A stretch of 64,000 nt of DNA. Source: CAWHMN01 sp051001135. Its GTDB lineage: Bacteria > Acidobacteriota > Terriglobia > Terriglobales > Acidobacteriaceae. The stretch covers positions 13,176 through 77,175 of the forward strand of contig JBPCNO010000107.1 of NCBI GenBank assembly GCA_051001135.1, in the 5' to 3' direction. Below, piece by piece: positions 25,371-33,128 of this stretch. Within the stretch, counting starts at the first letter, position 1, and each line of letters begins with the position of its first letter. The position numbers and the translations under genes are program-made. Below the pieces are notes generated by a model. That model saw nothing but the letters and a program-made list of their open reading frames with translations, did no database searches and was not told where the DNA came from.

Positions 25371-25823
25371 ATGGAAGTGATCCTGAGAGAAGATATCGAC
25401 AACCTCGGTCACCGCGGCGACGTCATCAAAGTCGCCGACGGCTATGGCCGTAATTTCCTGCTGCCCAAGAAGCTCGCCATGGAGGCGACCGCAGCCAACA
25501 AGAGCGTCATCGACCAGATGAAGCAGTCCGCCGTCCGCCGCTCCGCCAGGGAGAAGACGGACGCCGAGCAGCTCGTCGCACAGCTCGATCAGATCGAGCT
25601 TACCTTCGAGCGCCGCGTGGGTGAGAACGACCACCTGTTCGGCTCCGTCACCTCATCGGAGATCGCGCACGGTCTGGAAGCCAAGGGCTTCCACATCGAT
25701 CGCCGCAAGGTGCAGCTCGAAGAGCCGCTCAAGCAGCTTGGCGAATTCCACGTACCTGTCAGGATCTATCGTGAGGTCACCGCGCACGTAAAGGTCACGG
25801 TCAAGGCTGAAGAGGAAGCGTAG
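25371..25823 (+). CDS. rplI: 50S ribosomal protein L9
   Basis: 150 residues: N-terminal domain MEVILREDIDNLGHRGDVIK with VADGYGRNFLLPKKLA, a long connecting helix, and the C-terminal domain ending VPVRIYREVTAHVKVTVKAE. GGAG precedes the ATG. It is the last gene of the rpsF-rpsR-rplI group and is followed by a terminator. Confidence 0.97.
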   Translation: MEVILREDIDNLGHRGDVIKVADGYGRNFLLPKKLAMEATAANKSVIDQMKQSAVRRSAREKTDAEQLVAQLDQIELTFERRVGENDHLFGSVTSSEIAHGLEAKGFHIDRRKVQLEEPLKQLGEFHVPVRIYREVTAHVKVTVKAEEEA

Positions 25824-25851
25824 ACTCTTCCGCACACATCACCGCACACTC

Positions 25852-25885
25852 GCGGCGGGCGCCCACACAGGTGCCCGCCGCTTTT
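25852..25885 (+). terminator. Rho-independent terminator after rplI
   Basis: GCGGCGGGC (25852-25860) pairs perfectly with GCCCGCCGC (25873-25881) over a 12-base loop and is followed by TTTT. Confidence 0.85.
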
Positions 25886-25914
25886 GCATTTCGGCGCCAT
25901 ACGCCCCTCGTAAC

Positions 25915-25956
25915 TGTCCAGGTGCGAAAGTCCAGGTGCGACGGTCCAGGTGCGCT
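25915..25956 (+). repeat. 3 x 14-bp tandem repeat
   Basis: Three units of the type NGTCCAGGTGCGNN stand in the gap between rplI and the ABC ATPase gene. Confidence 0.75.
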
Positions 25957-26084
25957 TCCGCGTGCTTTCCGTATCGCTTCCTTTGCATGGGTACCCTTGA
26001 ATTGACCGCATTACTTCCGTCTGAAGTGAAGGCATATCTCGGCCGGTTAGCCGTTCCGAGCAAGTCCCGAGGTAAGCTCTAGCT

Positions 26085-26966
26085 GTGCCGCTGCTCTCCG
26101 TTGACCACCTCACCGTCCGCTTTCGCCAACAGGAGGTGGTCCGCGATCTCAGCTTCTCCATCGACGCCGGAGAAGTCCTCGGCCTGGTCGGTGAATCCGG
26201 CTCGGGCAAGTCGGTCACCTCGCTCGCGATTCTCGGCTTGCTCGATCCCTCGGCGCACATCCAGGGCAGCATCCGTTTCGATGCAACCGATCTGCTGGCG
26301 CTCCGCCCCGAAGCGCTCCGCTCCTATCGCGGCCGCCGCATCGCCATGATCTTCCAGGAGCCCATGACAGCGCTGAACCCCGTCATGCCCATCGGCCGGC
26401 AGATCGCCGAGGCGGTCGAAACGCACCAGCCCACGCTCACCGCCCGACAGGTGAAGGAGGCGGTGCTCGCCGGGCTCCATGCCGTGGCGCTGCCGGAGCC
26501 GGAGCGCCGCTATCGCGACTACCCGCACCAGTTCTCCGGCGGTCAGCGCCAGCGCATCCTCATCGCCATGGCGCTGGTCAACCGGCCGCAACTGCTCATT
26601 GCCGACGAGCCCACCACCGCGCTCGACGTCACCGTGCAGGCGCAGATTCTCGAGCTGTTACGCGACCTGCAGCAACAGTTCGGCCTGGCCATGCTTTTCA
26701 TCTCGCATGACCTGGCGGTCGTCTCTGAGGTCGCCGGCCGCGTGGCTGTTATGCGCCACGGTCTGCTGCTGGAACAGGGCTCGCGCGAGCAGATCTTTCG
26801 CACGCCGCAGCACCCCTACACCCGCGCCCTGCTCGGCGCCATTCCTACGCTGGCCACCGACCGCACGCAACCTCTCGCGACACTGCCATCCGCTGTTTTC
26901 GCCCCACCCGGCCTGTTGAGCGAAACCGCACCCGGCCACTGGGTCCGCGCGAGCACTGACGCCTAA
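26085..26966 (+). CDS. peptide/nickel-type ABC transporter ATP-binding protein (DppD/OppD-like)
   Basis: 293 residues. Walker A GESGSGKS, Q-loop FQEPMTALNP, signature FSGGQRQRILIAMAL, Walker B LLIADEPTTALD and switch His in ISHDLAVVSE are all intact. The C-terminal HPYTRALLGAIP is typical of the oligopeptide/dipeptide branch. No permease, binding protein or second ATPase gene is beside it, so its partners lie elsewhere. It starts with GTG after GAGGTAA. Confidence 0.93.
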   Translation: MPLLSVDHLTVRFRQQEVVRDLSFSIDAGEVLGLVGESGSGKSVTSLAILGLLDPSAHIQGSIRFDATDLLALRPEALRSYRGRRIAMIFQEPMTALNPVMPIGRQIAEAVETHQPTLTARQVKEAVLAGLHAVALPEPERRYRDYPHQFSGGQRQRILIAMALVNRPQLLIADEPTTALDVTVQAQILELLRDLQQQFGLAMLFISHDLAVVSEVAGRVAVMRHGLLLEQGSREQIFRTPQHPYTRALLGAIPTLATDRTQPLATLPSAVFAPPGLLSETAPGHWVRASTDA

Positions 26967-27023
26967 TCCCTGACCCTTGAGCCCTGACCCGTGAACGCCT
27001 GAACCCTGAACCCCCGACCCCTG
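26966..27023 (+). repeat. imperfect CCCTGACCC-type tandem repeats
   Basis: Short steps such as CCCTGACCCTTGA, CCCTGACCCGTGA and CCTGAACCCTGAA fill most of the 78 bases between the ABC gene and the phosphoesterase gene. Confidence 0.65.
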
Positions 27024-27044
27024 CTATGCTGGCTCCGCTTCCGC

Positions 27045-27824
27045 ATGCGCGCTCTCGTCCTCTCTGACATCCACGCCAACCTCGATGCGCTCGACGCAGT
27101 GCTGTCCGCTGCGCCACCCCACGACACCGTGTGGAACCTGGGCGACAGCGTTGGCTACGGAGCGCAGCCCAATGAAGTCATCGAGCGCGTCCGCGGATTG
27201 GGAAAGGTCTTCGTGCGCGGCAATCACGACCGCGCCTGCTGCGGCCTCACCTCGCTTGAGAGCTTCAACGCCATCGCCGCCCGCGCCGCCGAGTGGACCC
27301 GCCGCCAGCTCACCAGGGAGCACACTCGCTGGCTGCGCGTGCTGCCTCAGGGGCCGGTCATCGCAACCGATGGCGTGGCCTGCATGCACGGCTCGGCGGC
27401 CGATGAAGACGAGTACCTGCTCTCCATCCGTGACGCCATCGAAGACGTCGCCATAGCTCCGCTGCATGCATCGCAAACGCGCCTGAATTTCTTTGGACAC
27501 ACCCACGTTCAGGGGGGCTTTGCCGCCAATGACGAAGAGTGGTTCCGCCTCACCCCGGCCTTCGGCAAATTCCCCGTTGGTGACAGCCACAGTTACGAAG
27601 AGTACGAGTTGCAGTTGCGCTCCGGCGCCCGTTACCTGCTCAACCCCGGTTCCGTCGGACAGCCGCGCGACCAGGACTGGCGTGCAGCCTGTGCGCTCTA
27701 CGACGGCGGAAGCAGCACCGTCACCTTCCTGCGCGTCCCCTACGATGTCCGTGCCGCCCAGGCTCGCATCCTCGCGGCTGGCCTGCCGGACCGCCTCGCC
27801 ACCCGCCTCCGCACCGGCCGCTAG
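27045..27824 (+). CDS. metallophosphoesterase (YfcE/ApaH-like fold)
   Basis: 259 residues with the dinuclear metal motifs in order: LVLSDIHANLDAL, NLGDSVGYG, FVRGNHDRACC and FFGHTHVQGGF, then LLNPGSVGQPRDQD. This matches single-domain phosphodiesterases of the calcineurin fold. The substrate is not evident; nucleotides or small phosphodiesters are likely. Confidence 0.92.
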   Translation: MRALVLSDIHANLDALDAVLSAAPPHDTVWNLGDSVGYGAQPNEVIERVRGLGKVFVRGNHDRACCGLTSLESFNAIAARAAEWTRRQLTREHTRWLRVLPQGPVIATDGVACMHGSAADEDEYLLSIRDAIEDVAIAPLHASQTRLNFFGHTHVQGGFAANDEEWFRLTPAFGKFPVGDSHSYEEYELQLRSGARYLLNPGSVGQPRDQDWRAACALYDGGSSTVTFLRVPYDVRAAQARILAAGLPDRLATRLRTGR

Positions 27825-27863
27825 ACTGTCGTTCTCCGTCGCGCGTTGCTATCCCTCAACCGT

Positions 27864-27940
27864 GTCATCCTGAGCGCAGCACGGAGTGCGCAGTCGAAGA
27901 GCCTGCCCTGAGCGCAGTCGAAGGGATCTGTGTCTGCCTT
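27864..27940 (+). repeat. family B dispersed repeat, copy 5 (double right arm)
   Basis: GTCATCCTGAGCGCAGCACGG with CAGTCGAAGAGCCTGCCCTGA and then a second CAGTCGAAGGGATCTG. Structure as in copy 4. Confidence 0.7.
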
Positions 27941-27960
27941 TCCTTCCGTCCCAACCCGCC

Positions 27961-27992
27961 GGGTGCCCCATTCTAGCGAAGCTAGGGTGGGG
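27961..27992 (+). repeat. family A dispersed hairpin repeat, short form
   Basis: CCCCATTCTAGC-GAA-GCTAGGGTGGGG: a 12-pair stem (two G-T pairs) with a 3-base loop, preceded by GGGTG. This is the simplest form of family A. Confidence 0.8.
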
Positions 27993-28068
27993 AGTTCACT
28001 CCATCACCAGTCGTTCATCGCTCTATATGCGTTTGTGTCGCTCAACTCCCTGGGAAGAAACAGCCGCG

Positions 28069-29100
28069 TTACGCCCGCGCGTGGGTCCCCATCACCTGCT
28101 CTGCGAACCGCTCCATCTCCTCCCGCTGCGGACTCGACTGCAGCAGCACCAGGTCCACGCCCGCATCTTCAAAGGCTTCGAGCCTCTCGCGCACCTGTTC
28201 CGGCGTGCCCACCAGTCCACTGCGCAGCCCGCGATTCGACACCGAGTAGTCTTCGAGCGATATCTTCTGCTCCAGATTCGAGCCCGTGATCCATTGTTGA
28301 TAGTTCGCGTAGCCGCGCGCGGACTGCTGCACATCCGTGATCCGCGCCACCTCCCGCTGCGCCTCGGCCTCGCTGTCCCGCACGATTGCATAGCCGGCCA
28401 CGCCGAAGATCAGGGGCGGCAACCCCAGCCGCTCACGCCGCGCCCGCATGTCCGCAATCTTCCTGCCTACCGTCTCCGGCGGATCGCCGTGCGTCAAATA
28501 CGCATCGCATTTGGCCGCGATCAGGTTCTTCGCCGTCTCGCTCTCGCCGCCCGCGTAGAGCGTTGGCCGCGGCTGGCGCACCGGCTTGGGCGAAAGCACG
28601 TTGTCCTCGACGAAATAGTAACTACCGTTGTAGCTGAAGTGCTGCTCGCTCCAGCAGCCGTTCAGCACATCCAGCCACTCCGCCGTCCGCGCGTAGCGGT
28701 CGTCATGCGTGTCGAACTTCACTCCGTACTTCGTAGCCTCATCGGCCCACCAGCTCGACACCACATTCAGCGTCAGCCGCCCGTGGCTGATGCGGTCGAT
28801 ATTCGCCGCCTGCTTGGCCAGGAGCGCCGGGTTGTGGAAGGTCGGCCGTACCGCGACCATCAGCTCCAGCCGCTCGGTCACCGCGGCCAGCGCCGCTGCA
28901 GTCGACCATGCATCGAGCGATGGCGCCTCCACCCCTTTGATGTCGTTCAGGTTCAGCTCGGCAATCAGCGTCAGGTCGTAGCCCAACTGCTCCGCGCGCA
29001 CAGCCAGCGAGCGCACGTACTCCCAGCTCGTTTCCATGGTCTCGTCCTCGACGTTGCGCAGCCACCCGCCAAAGACCGGCATCCAGAATCCATATCGCAT
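28069..29100 (-). CDS. LLM-class flavin-dependent monooxygenase (SsuD/SfnG-like)
   Basis: 343 residues of the bacterial luciferase fold: YGFWMPVFGGW, AAALAAVTERLELMVAVRP, HGRLTLNVVSSWWADEATKY, RPTLYAGGESETAKNLIA and GLVGTPEQVRERLEAFEDAG. This layout is that of FMNH2-dependent alkanesulfonate or dimethylsulfone monooxygenases. I use the ATG at 29100, with GAGG nine bases upstream, over a TTG two codons earlier. An ATP-grasp gene lies 25 bases upstream on the same strand, so the two are probably one operon. Confidence 0.9.
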   Translation of the reverse strand: MRYGFWMPVFGGWLRNVEDETMETSWEYVRSLAVRAEQLGYDLTLIAELNLNDIKGVEAPSLDAWSTAAALAAVTERLELMVAVRPTFHNPALLAKQAANIDRISHGRLTLNVVSSWWADEATKYGVKFDTHDDRYARTAEWLDVLNGCWSEQHFSYNGSYYFVEDNVLSPKPVRQPRPTLYAGGESETAKNLIAAKCDAYLTHGDPPETVGRKIADMRARRERLGLPPLIFGVAGYAIVRDSEAEAQREVARITDVQQSARGYANYQQWITGSNLEQKISLEDYSVSNRGLRSGLVGTPEQVRERLEAFEDAGVDLVLLQSSPQREEMERFAEQVMGTHARA

Positions 29101-29125
29101 CCGCAATTACCTCAATTCCGATTTC

Positions 29126-30169
29126 CTAAACCAATCCATGCACAGCTTCCGTCACCTGCGCGAACTCGCCCTGCTCCGCGTGCGCATGCACCTGCTGTGC
29201 CTCCGCCTCCAGCCAGTCCGCCAGCCGCGCGAACGGATCGAAGCCCACCACGTTCTTTCCATCGGAGACGAAGTTCGAGAGCGCATTGATGTCGTAGTAC
29301 AGCCGCCGTCCGTCGCGCTCGTCCGTGATGTACTCGACGCCGCCGATCTCGATGCCCGCATGCTGCATGATGCGTTCCACATCCGCGATCACCTCGGCCG
29401 GCGGCTCAAAGCCCTCCACCCGCAGCCCGCTCTTCGCCGCCTCGACCGTGCAGGCCGCGCTCGTCAGCTCCACACCGGTCGTGGTGCGGCAGATGTCCGC
29501 CGGGCACAGGTCGAAGGTCTCGCCCGTGATGTGGACCTTGATGGCGTAGAGATATTTGCCATTCAGCACCTCCACCCGCACGATGTGGGCATCCCGCGCC
29601 GGAATGAACTCCTGCACCAGCGCGGTCGAATCCATGCCGAACGCCAGCCCGTCGCTCTCGTGCGATGCAGCTTCCAATTGCTCCGCCGTGTCGAAGCGCT
29701 TCACCCCCGCGCCGCTTCCGCCGATATTCGGCTTCACCACCACCGGCCAGCGCAGCCCCTCGCTCGCCGCCACCGCCTGCGACGCGCGATGGATCACCCG
29801 CGCCTTGGGATACGGCAGTCCCAGCTCTTCCAGCAGCGCAAGCTGCGCCGCCTTCGACAGCTCCGTCCGATACGCCTTCAGCCCGTTGATCACCCGCACG
29901 CCCCGCCGCTCCAGGTGCTCCAGGTAGCCCAGCGTGTAGAAGATCTGGTCGCCATGCTCGCGGTTCCACGCCGACGGGCTCATGCGGTTGAAGACCAGCG
30001 CATACCGCCGCTCCGGATGATCTTTCGGGGCGAAGCTGTGCTCCACCGCATGCAGTTTCACGTAGTGGGCGCCGCGCCGGTCCAGCTCCGCGAACAGCGG
30101 CTTGAACCAGTTCGGCTGCTCGTAATAGATAGCAATGGGCAGCGTGTACGAGACAGAATGAGCAGACAT
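29126..30169 (-). CDS. RimK-type ATP-grasp ligase
   Basis: 347 residues. An N-terminal domain (LPIAIYYEQPNWFKPLFAEL) precedes the ATP-grasp core: LPYPKARVIHRASQ, WPVVVKPNIGGSGAGVKRF, LVQEFIPARDAHIVRVEVL and the metal site GVEYITDERDGRRLYYDINA. RimK relatives join amino acids or peptides through carboxyl phosphates. AGGAAAGGA precedes the ATG. The substrate is unknown. It leads the LLM monooxygenase gene, which suggests stepwise making and oxidising of one small molecule (inference). Confidence 0.88.
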   Translation of the reverse strand: MSAHSVSYTLPIAIYYEQPNWFKPLFAELDRRGAHYVKLHAVEHSFAPKDHPERRYALVFNRMSPSAWNREHGDQIFYTLGYLEHLERRGVRVINGLKAYRTELSKAAQLALLEELGLPYPKARVIHRASQAVAASEGLRWPVVVKPNIGGSGAGVKRFDTAEQLEAASHESDGLAFGMDSTALVQEFIPARDAHIVRVEVLNGKYLYAIKVHITGETFDLCPADICRTTTGVELTSAACTVEAAKSGLRVEGFEPPAEVIADVERIMQHAGIEIGGVEYITDERDGRRLYYDINALSNFVSDGKNVVGFDPFARLADWLEAEAQQVHAHAEQGEFAQVTEAVHGLV

Positions 30170-30201
30170 CGAAATCCTTTCCTGACGGGAACCCTCAGTG
30201 T

Positions 30202-30234
30202 GTCATCCCGAGCGAAATCGAGGGATCTGCTTCC
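30202..30234 (+). repeat. family B dispersed repeat, copy 6
   Basis: GTCATCCCGAGCGAAATCGA followed by GGGATCTGC; a CCC/GGG form like copy 1. Confidence 0.7.
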
Positions 30235-30240
30235 GCTCGA

Positions 30241-30273
30241 AAACAAAAGCCGCAATCGCTTGCGGCTTCTTTC
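30241..30273 (-). terminator. Rho-independent terminator for the DUF2911 gene
   Basis: AAGCCGCAA and TTGCGGCTT form a 9-pair stem with loop TCGC; on the minus strand it runs into TTTTGTTTT. It lies 57 bases beyond the stop of the DUF2911 gene. Confidence 0.85.
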
Positions 30274-30329
30274 GTAGACAAATAGATAGATGCACCGGAG
30301 CGTCGGCCGGCCTCAAAAGTGCAGCCGCC

Positions 30330-30875
30330 TTACTGCGCCACCACCGGCACCCACACATCCGTCGTATCCCACTTCACATGGAGCTCGGTGCTGTTGCCCT
30401 GGGTATTGTCGAAGGTGATGCTCATCTGCTCCTGTGGCGTCGACAGTGTCTTCTTCTGCATGTCCACGCGCGCCAGGTCCTGCGCCTGGTCGTACTTCGT
30501 GCCCCATTGACCCGTCTGCTTATTGATGATCAGCTTCCATGTACCCTCGGAGGGCAGCGTGTACAGGGTGTAGGTTCCGGCCGGTACCGTCGCCGTGCCC
30601 ACCTTCAGGTCCGCCGCCGTCTTGAACGTGGTCGCCGGATTCGCCCCGGTCCGCCACACCTTGTCATACGGCACCAGTCCGCCAAATATCTTCCGCCCCT
30701 TCATGGAAGGGCTGTTGTACATGATACTGACGTCCTTGCCGCCCAACTGCACCTCGGCCTTGGCTGGTGGGCTGGCCAGCGGTTTTTTCGCCTCACCCCC
30801 GCCCATCTGCGCCGGAACACCCGGCACCATCACCATCGCCGCCGCCATCGCCAATACTCCTGCCATTAATCTCAT
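30330..30875 (-). CDS. exported DUF2911 protein
   Basis: 181 residues from the ATG at 30875, which has GGAGG upstream. A signal peptide (AGVLAMAAAMVMVPGVPA) is followed by the DUF2911 core: VSIMYNSPSMKGRKIFGGLV, YDKVWRTGANPATTF, VPAGTYTLYTLPSEGTWKLI and INKQTGQWG. The domain is widespread in secreted proteins of Acidobacteria and Bacteroidetes without a known activity. Followed by a clear terminator. Confidence 0.92.
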   Translation of the reverse strand: MRLMAGVLAMAAAMVMVPGVPAQMGGGEAKKPLASPPAKAEVQLGGKDVSIMYNSPSMKGRKIFGGLVPYDKVWRTGANPATTFKTAADLKVGTATVPAGTYTLYTLPSEGTWKLIINKQTGQWGTKYDQAQDLARVDMQKKTLSTPQEQMSITFDNTQGNSTELHVKWDTTDVWVPVVAQ

Positions 30876-30959
30876 CCGCTTCCTCCCGAATACGCATCGT
30901 TTACGTGCACCAGTGTCGGCCTGCCGCGCCTGCATGTCAAAGCCGCGCAGATCGCTCCG

Positions 30960-31280
30960 CTATGTCTTGGATCCATGGTGGAGTAGGTAGGCAATGATGC
31001 TGAGTGCATAGCTGGTGTGGAAGGTGGGAATGTTTCTACGATCGACCTCTTCGGCGTTGTAGTCGTCCCAGTGCTCGGCGACGGTTTCAAAGTTGCATCG
31101 AGTGAGTGGGCGAAGGGCACCGCTAAAGGGCAACACATAAAGCTTGTTCGGCTTCATGCTGTCGATGGCGAAGGTGCGGTCCCCATTACGCCGGGAAAGG
31201 TTGTAGTACGGAATCCTGAGCCCCGGTGTGAGCCGTCGCTGAACCTCATCCCAGCTGATGGTGGTAGGATTTGTCGTCAT
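30960..31280 (-). CDS. hypothetical protein, 106 aa
   Basis: Starts at an ATG (31280) with GAGGAGGAAGG upstream, so translation is credible. The sequence (MTTNPTTISWDEVQRRLTPG ... YALSIIAYLLHHGSKT) is soluble, with ISWDEV at the N-terminus and a His-rich end. I do not recognise a family. A dyad GAGGATCG-N20-CGATCCTC (31363-31398) lies about 85 bases upstream and may be its operator. It is divergent from the split HTH regulator. Confidence 0.75.
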   Translation of the reverse strand: MTTNPTTISWDEVQRRLTPGLRIPYYNLSRRNGDRTFAIDSMKPNKLYVLPFSGALRPLTRCNFETVAEHWDDYNAEEVDRRNIPTFHTSYALSIIAYLLHHGSKT

Positions 31281-31430
31281 TGCTGCCTTCCTCCTCAAAA
31301 AGATGGAGGGTGGCAAGGGGAGCACACGGCGCACACACCGCAAAACCCTGACCACCCTTGGAGAGGATCGAAACACAGGAGCCAAACAACCGATCCTCCA
31401 CGTCCAAAGAGTCTCATAAGCGACCGTTCC

Positions 31431-31496
31431 TTGTCAAGGTTAACTTATTCATAATAAATGACTTATACATGCTGGTATACCTGCTGATATATCAGC
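31431..31496 (+). promoter_or_regulatory. probable promoter with palindromic operator before the HTH gene
   Basis: TTGTCA (31431) and ATAAAT (31454) are 17 bases apart. Just downstream is the perfect palindrome GCTGATATATCAGC (31483-31496), flanked by the steps GGTATACCTG and ACATACCTG. The site is well placed for autorepression by the HTH protein encoded next. Confidence 0.5.
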
Positions 31497-31525
31497 TGAC
31501 ATACCTGATCGTCAGAGGAGAAAAC

Positions 31526-31624
31526 ATGAGAATGACAGTGCGTTCCGATGGGTTCGAGGGATACACAAAGCGGGCTCTTGCCAAAGCCAAACGGCTGGCC
31601 GGCAACGAGAAGATTGAGCCATAG
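31526..31624 (+). pseudogene. N-terminal part of an HVO_A0114-type regulator, ended by TAG
   Basis: ATG at 31526 with AGAGGAG upstream. Encodes 32 residues (MRMTVRSDGFEGYTKRALAK ... NEKIEP) then TAG. The next codon is ATG in the same frame, opening the HTH gene. In the family as I remember it, this segment and the HTH domain are one protein of about 120 residues, so a single nonsense change appears to have split it. Confidence 0.6.
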
Positions 31625-31894
31625 ATGACGATCACGTTTGAAACGCCGCTCGCGATGCTCGACGTGCTGACTGCCGAACGCATCCGCCTATGCGAAGTTG
31701 CTCGCAAGCAGCCCTTCTCCATCACCGCCCTGGCCACGGCTCTCAAGCGAGATCCGAAGTCCGTCCGTCGAGACATTCTCAAGCTTGAATGCGTTGGCGT
31801 CCTAAGGGTTCGCGAGCAGGTTAACCCCGGCCATGGCCGGATGCGTATCGTTGAGCCGGTGGCAGAAAAGTTCGAATTGCGCGCTCACTTTTAG
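31625..31894 (+). CDS. winged-helix DNA-binding protein (HVO_A0114/MarR-like), C-terminal part
   Basis: 89 residues: ITFETPLAMLDVLTAERIRL, an HTH (FSITALATALKRDPKSVRRD) and the wing LECVGVLRVREQVNPGHGRM. It starts with the ATG that directly follows the TAG of the upstream segment. It may be translated by restart after the stop, keeping a working DNA-binding domain. Such proteins are often antitoxin-like regulators; no toxin is recognised beside it. Confidence 0.75.
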   Translation: MTITFETPLAMLDVLTAERIRLCEVARKQPFSITALATALKRDPKSVRRDILKLECVGVLRVREQVNPGHGRMRIVEPVAEKFELRAHF

Positions 31895-31914
31895 ACGGTA
31901 AAGGTCACAACTGC

Positions 31915-31979
31915 GGGTGCCCCATTCTTTGCGCCGCACTCAATCCGGCGTCCTCTGCACCGTCCAAGCGCAAAGGGGA
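31915..31979 (+). repeat. family A dispersed hairpin repeat
   Basis: GGGTGCCCCATTCTTTGCGC pairs through CTTTGCGC with GCGCAAAGGGG at the end. Lies between the HTH gene and the ruvB stop. Confidence 0.7.
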
Positions 31980-31982
31980 GAC

Positions 31983-33032
31983 CTAAAACAACAAATTCGC
32001 CTTACGCGGCAGCGGCAGCCCGAAGTGCGCATAGGCCAGCTTGGTCGCCACCCGCCCACGCGGCGTGCGGTCCAGAAATCCGATCTGGATCAGGAACGGC
32101 TCGTACACCTCTTCGAGCGCGTCCTCTTCCTCCGCCAGCGTCGCGGCCAGCGTATTCAGTCCCACCGGGCCGCCGTCGTACTTCTCGATGATGGTCAGCA
32201 GCAGCCGCCGGTCCAGTTCGTCAAAGCCATGCGCATCCACTTCCAGCAGCTTCAGCGCCGCCTGCGCCGTGTCGCGGTCGATCCGGCCAGACCCGCGCAC
32301 CTGCGCGTAGTCCCGCACCCGCCGCAGCAGCCGGTTGGCGATGCGCGGAGTGCCCCGCGAGCGCAACGCGATCTCGGAAGCGCCGTCCGCATCGATGGGT
32401 ACATGCAGCACCTCGGCCGAACGCGTCACCACGTAGCGCAGTTCTTCGTCGGTATAGAACTCCAGCCGCAGCAGAATGCCAAAACGTGACCGCAGCGGCG
32501 ACGAAAGAAGTCCCGGCCGGGTGGTCGCCGCCACGAAGGTGAACGGTTTGATGTCCATCACATGCGTGCGCGCCGCCGGACCCTGCCCGATGATGATGTC
32601 CAGCTTGTAGTCCTCAAGTGCCGTGTACAGCTTCTCTTCCAGCACCGGCTGCAGCCTATGGATCTCATCCAGAAACAGCACCTGCCGCTCGCGCAGGTTG
32701 GTCAGGATCGCGGTCAGGTCCCCCTGGATCTGCAGCGCCGGTCCGGAGGTCTGCTGAAAGCCCACGTCCAGTTCGTTGGCGATGATGGTCGCGAGCGTGG
32801 TCTTGCCCAGGCCCGGCGGGCCGAACAGCAGCACGTGGTCCAGCGCCTCGCCGCGGCTCTTCGCCGCCTCCAGCGCAATCGCCAGTTGCTCCTTGGCCTT
32901 GGTCTGGCCGATGAACTCGTTCAGCCGGTTGGGCCGCAGCTTCAGCTCAAAAGAGCTGTCTTCTTCCCCGCGCGTAGCCGAAACCAGCCGCTCCGGATCG
33001 TTCTCGCCCCGCAGCGCATGGCTGCGCGTCAT
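31983..33032 (-). CDS. ruvB: Holliday junction helicase motor RuvB
   Basis: 349 residues from the preferred ATG at 33032; the frame runs 17 codons upstream. The AAA+ features are visible: FIGQTKAKEQLAIAL, Walker A FGPPGLGKTTLA, Walker B LFLDEIHRL, sensor ATTRPGLLSSPLRSRFG, and the winged-helix end IQIGFLDRTPRGRVAT. It drives branch migration with RuvA. ruvA and ruvC are not in the window. A pseudokinase-SPOR gene is upstream on the same strand. Confidence 0.97.
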   Translation of the reverse strand: MTRSHALRGENDPERLVSATRGEEDSSFELKLRPNRLNEFIGQTKAKEQLAIALEAAKSRGEALDHVLLFGPPGLGKTTLATIIANELDVGFQQTSGPALQIQGDLTAILTNLRERQVLFLDEIHRLQPVLEEKLYTALEDYKLDIIIGQGPAARTHVMDIKPFTFVAATTRPGLLSSPLRSRFGILLRLEFYTDEELRYVVTRSAEVLHVPIDADGASEIALRSRGTPRIANRLLRRVRDYAQVRGSGRIDRDTAQAALKLLEVDAHGFDELDRRLLLTIIEKYDGGPVGLNTLAATLAEEEDALEEVYEPFLIQIGFLDRTPRGRVATKLAYAHFGLPLPRKANLLF

Positions 33033-33128
33033 ATCGCTGCGCGTCACAATCCGGAGTCTACTGCCTCGCTGCGTCCCCGGCAATCTGGCGCGAACACTCT
33101 GCCGCGCCGCCGCACGGGTGCAGTCGAA

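Noticed and set aside
30170..30329. Possible riboswitch before the ATP-grasp operon
   Set aside because: The structured part is a family B repeat and the terminator of the gene on the far side.
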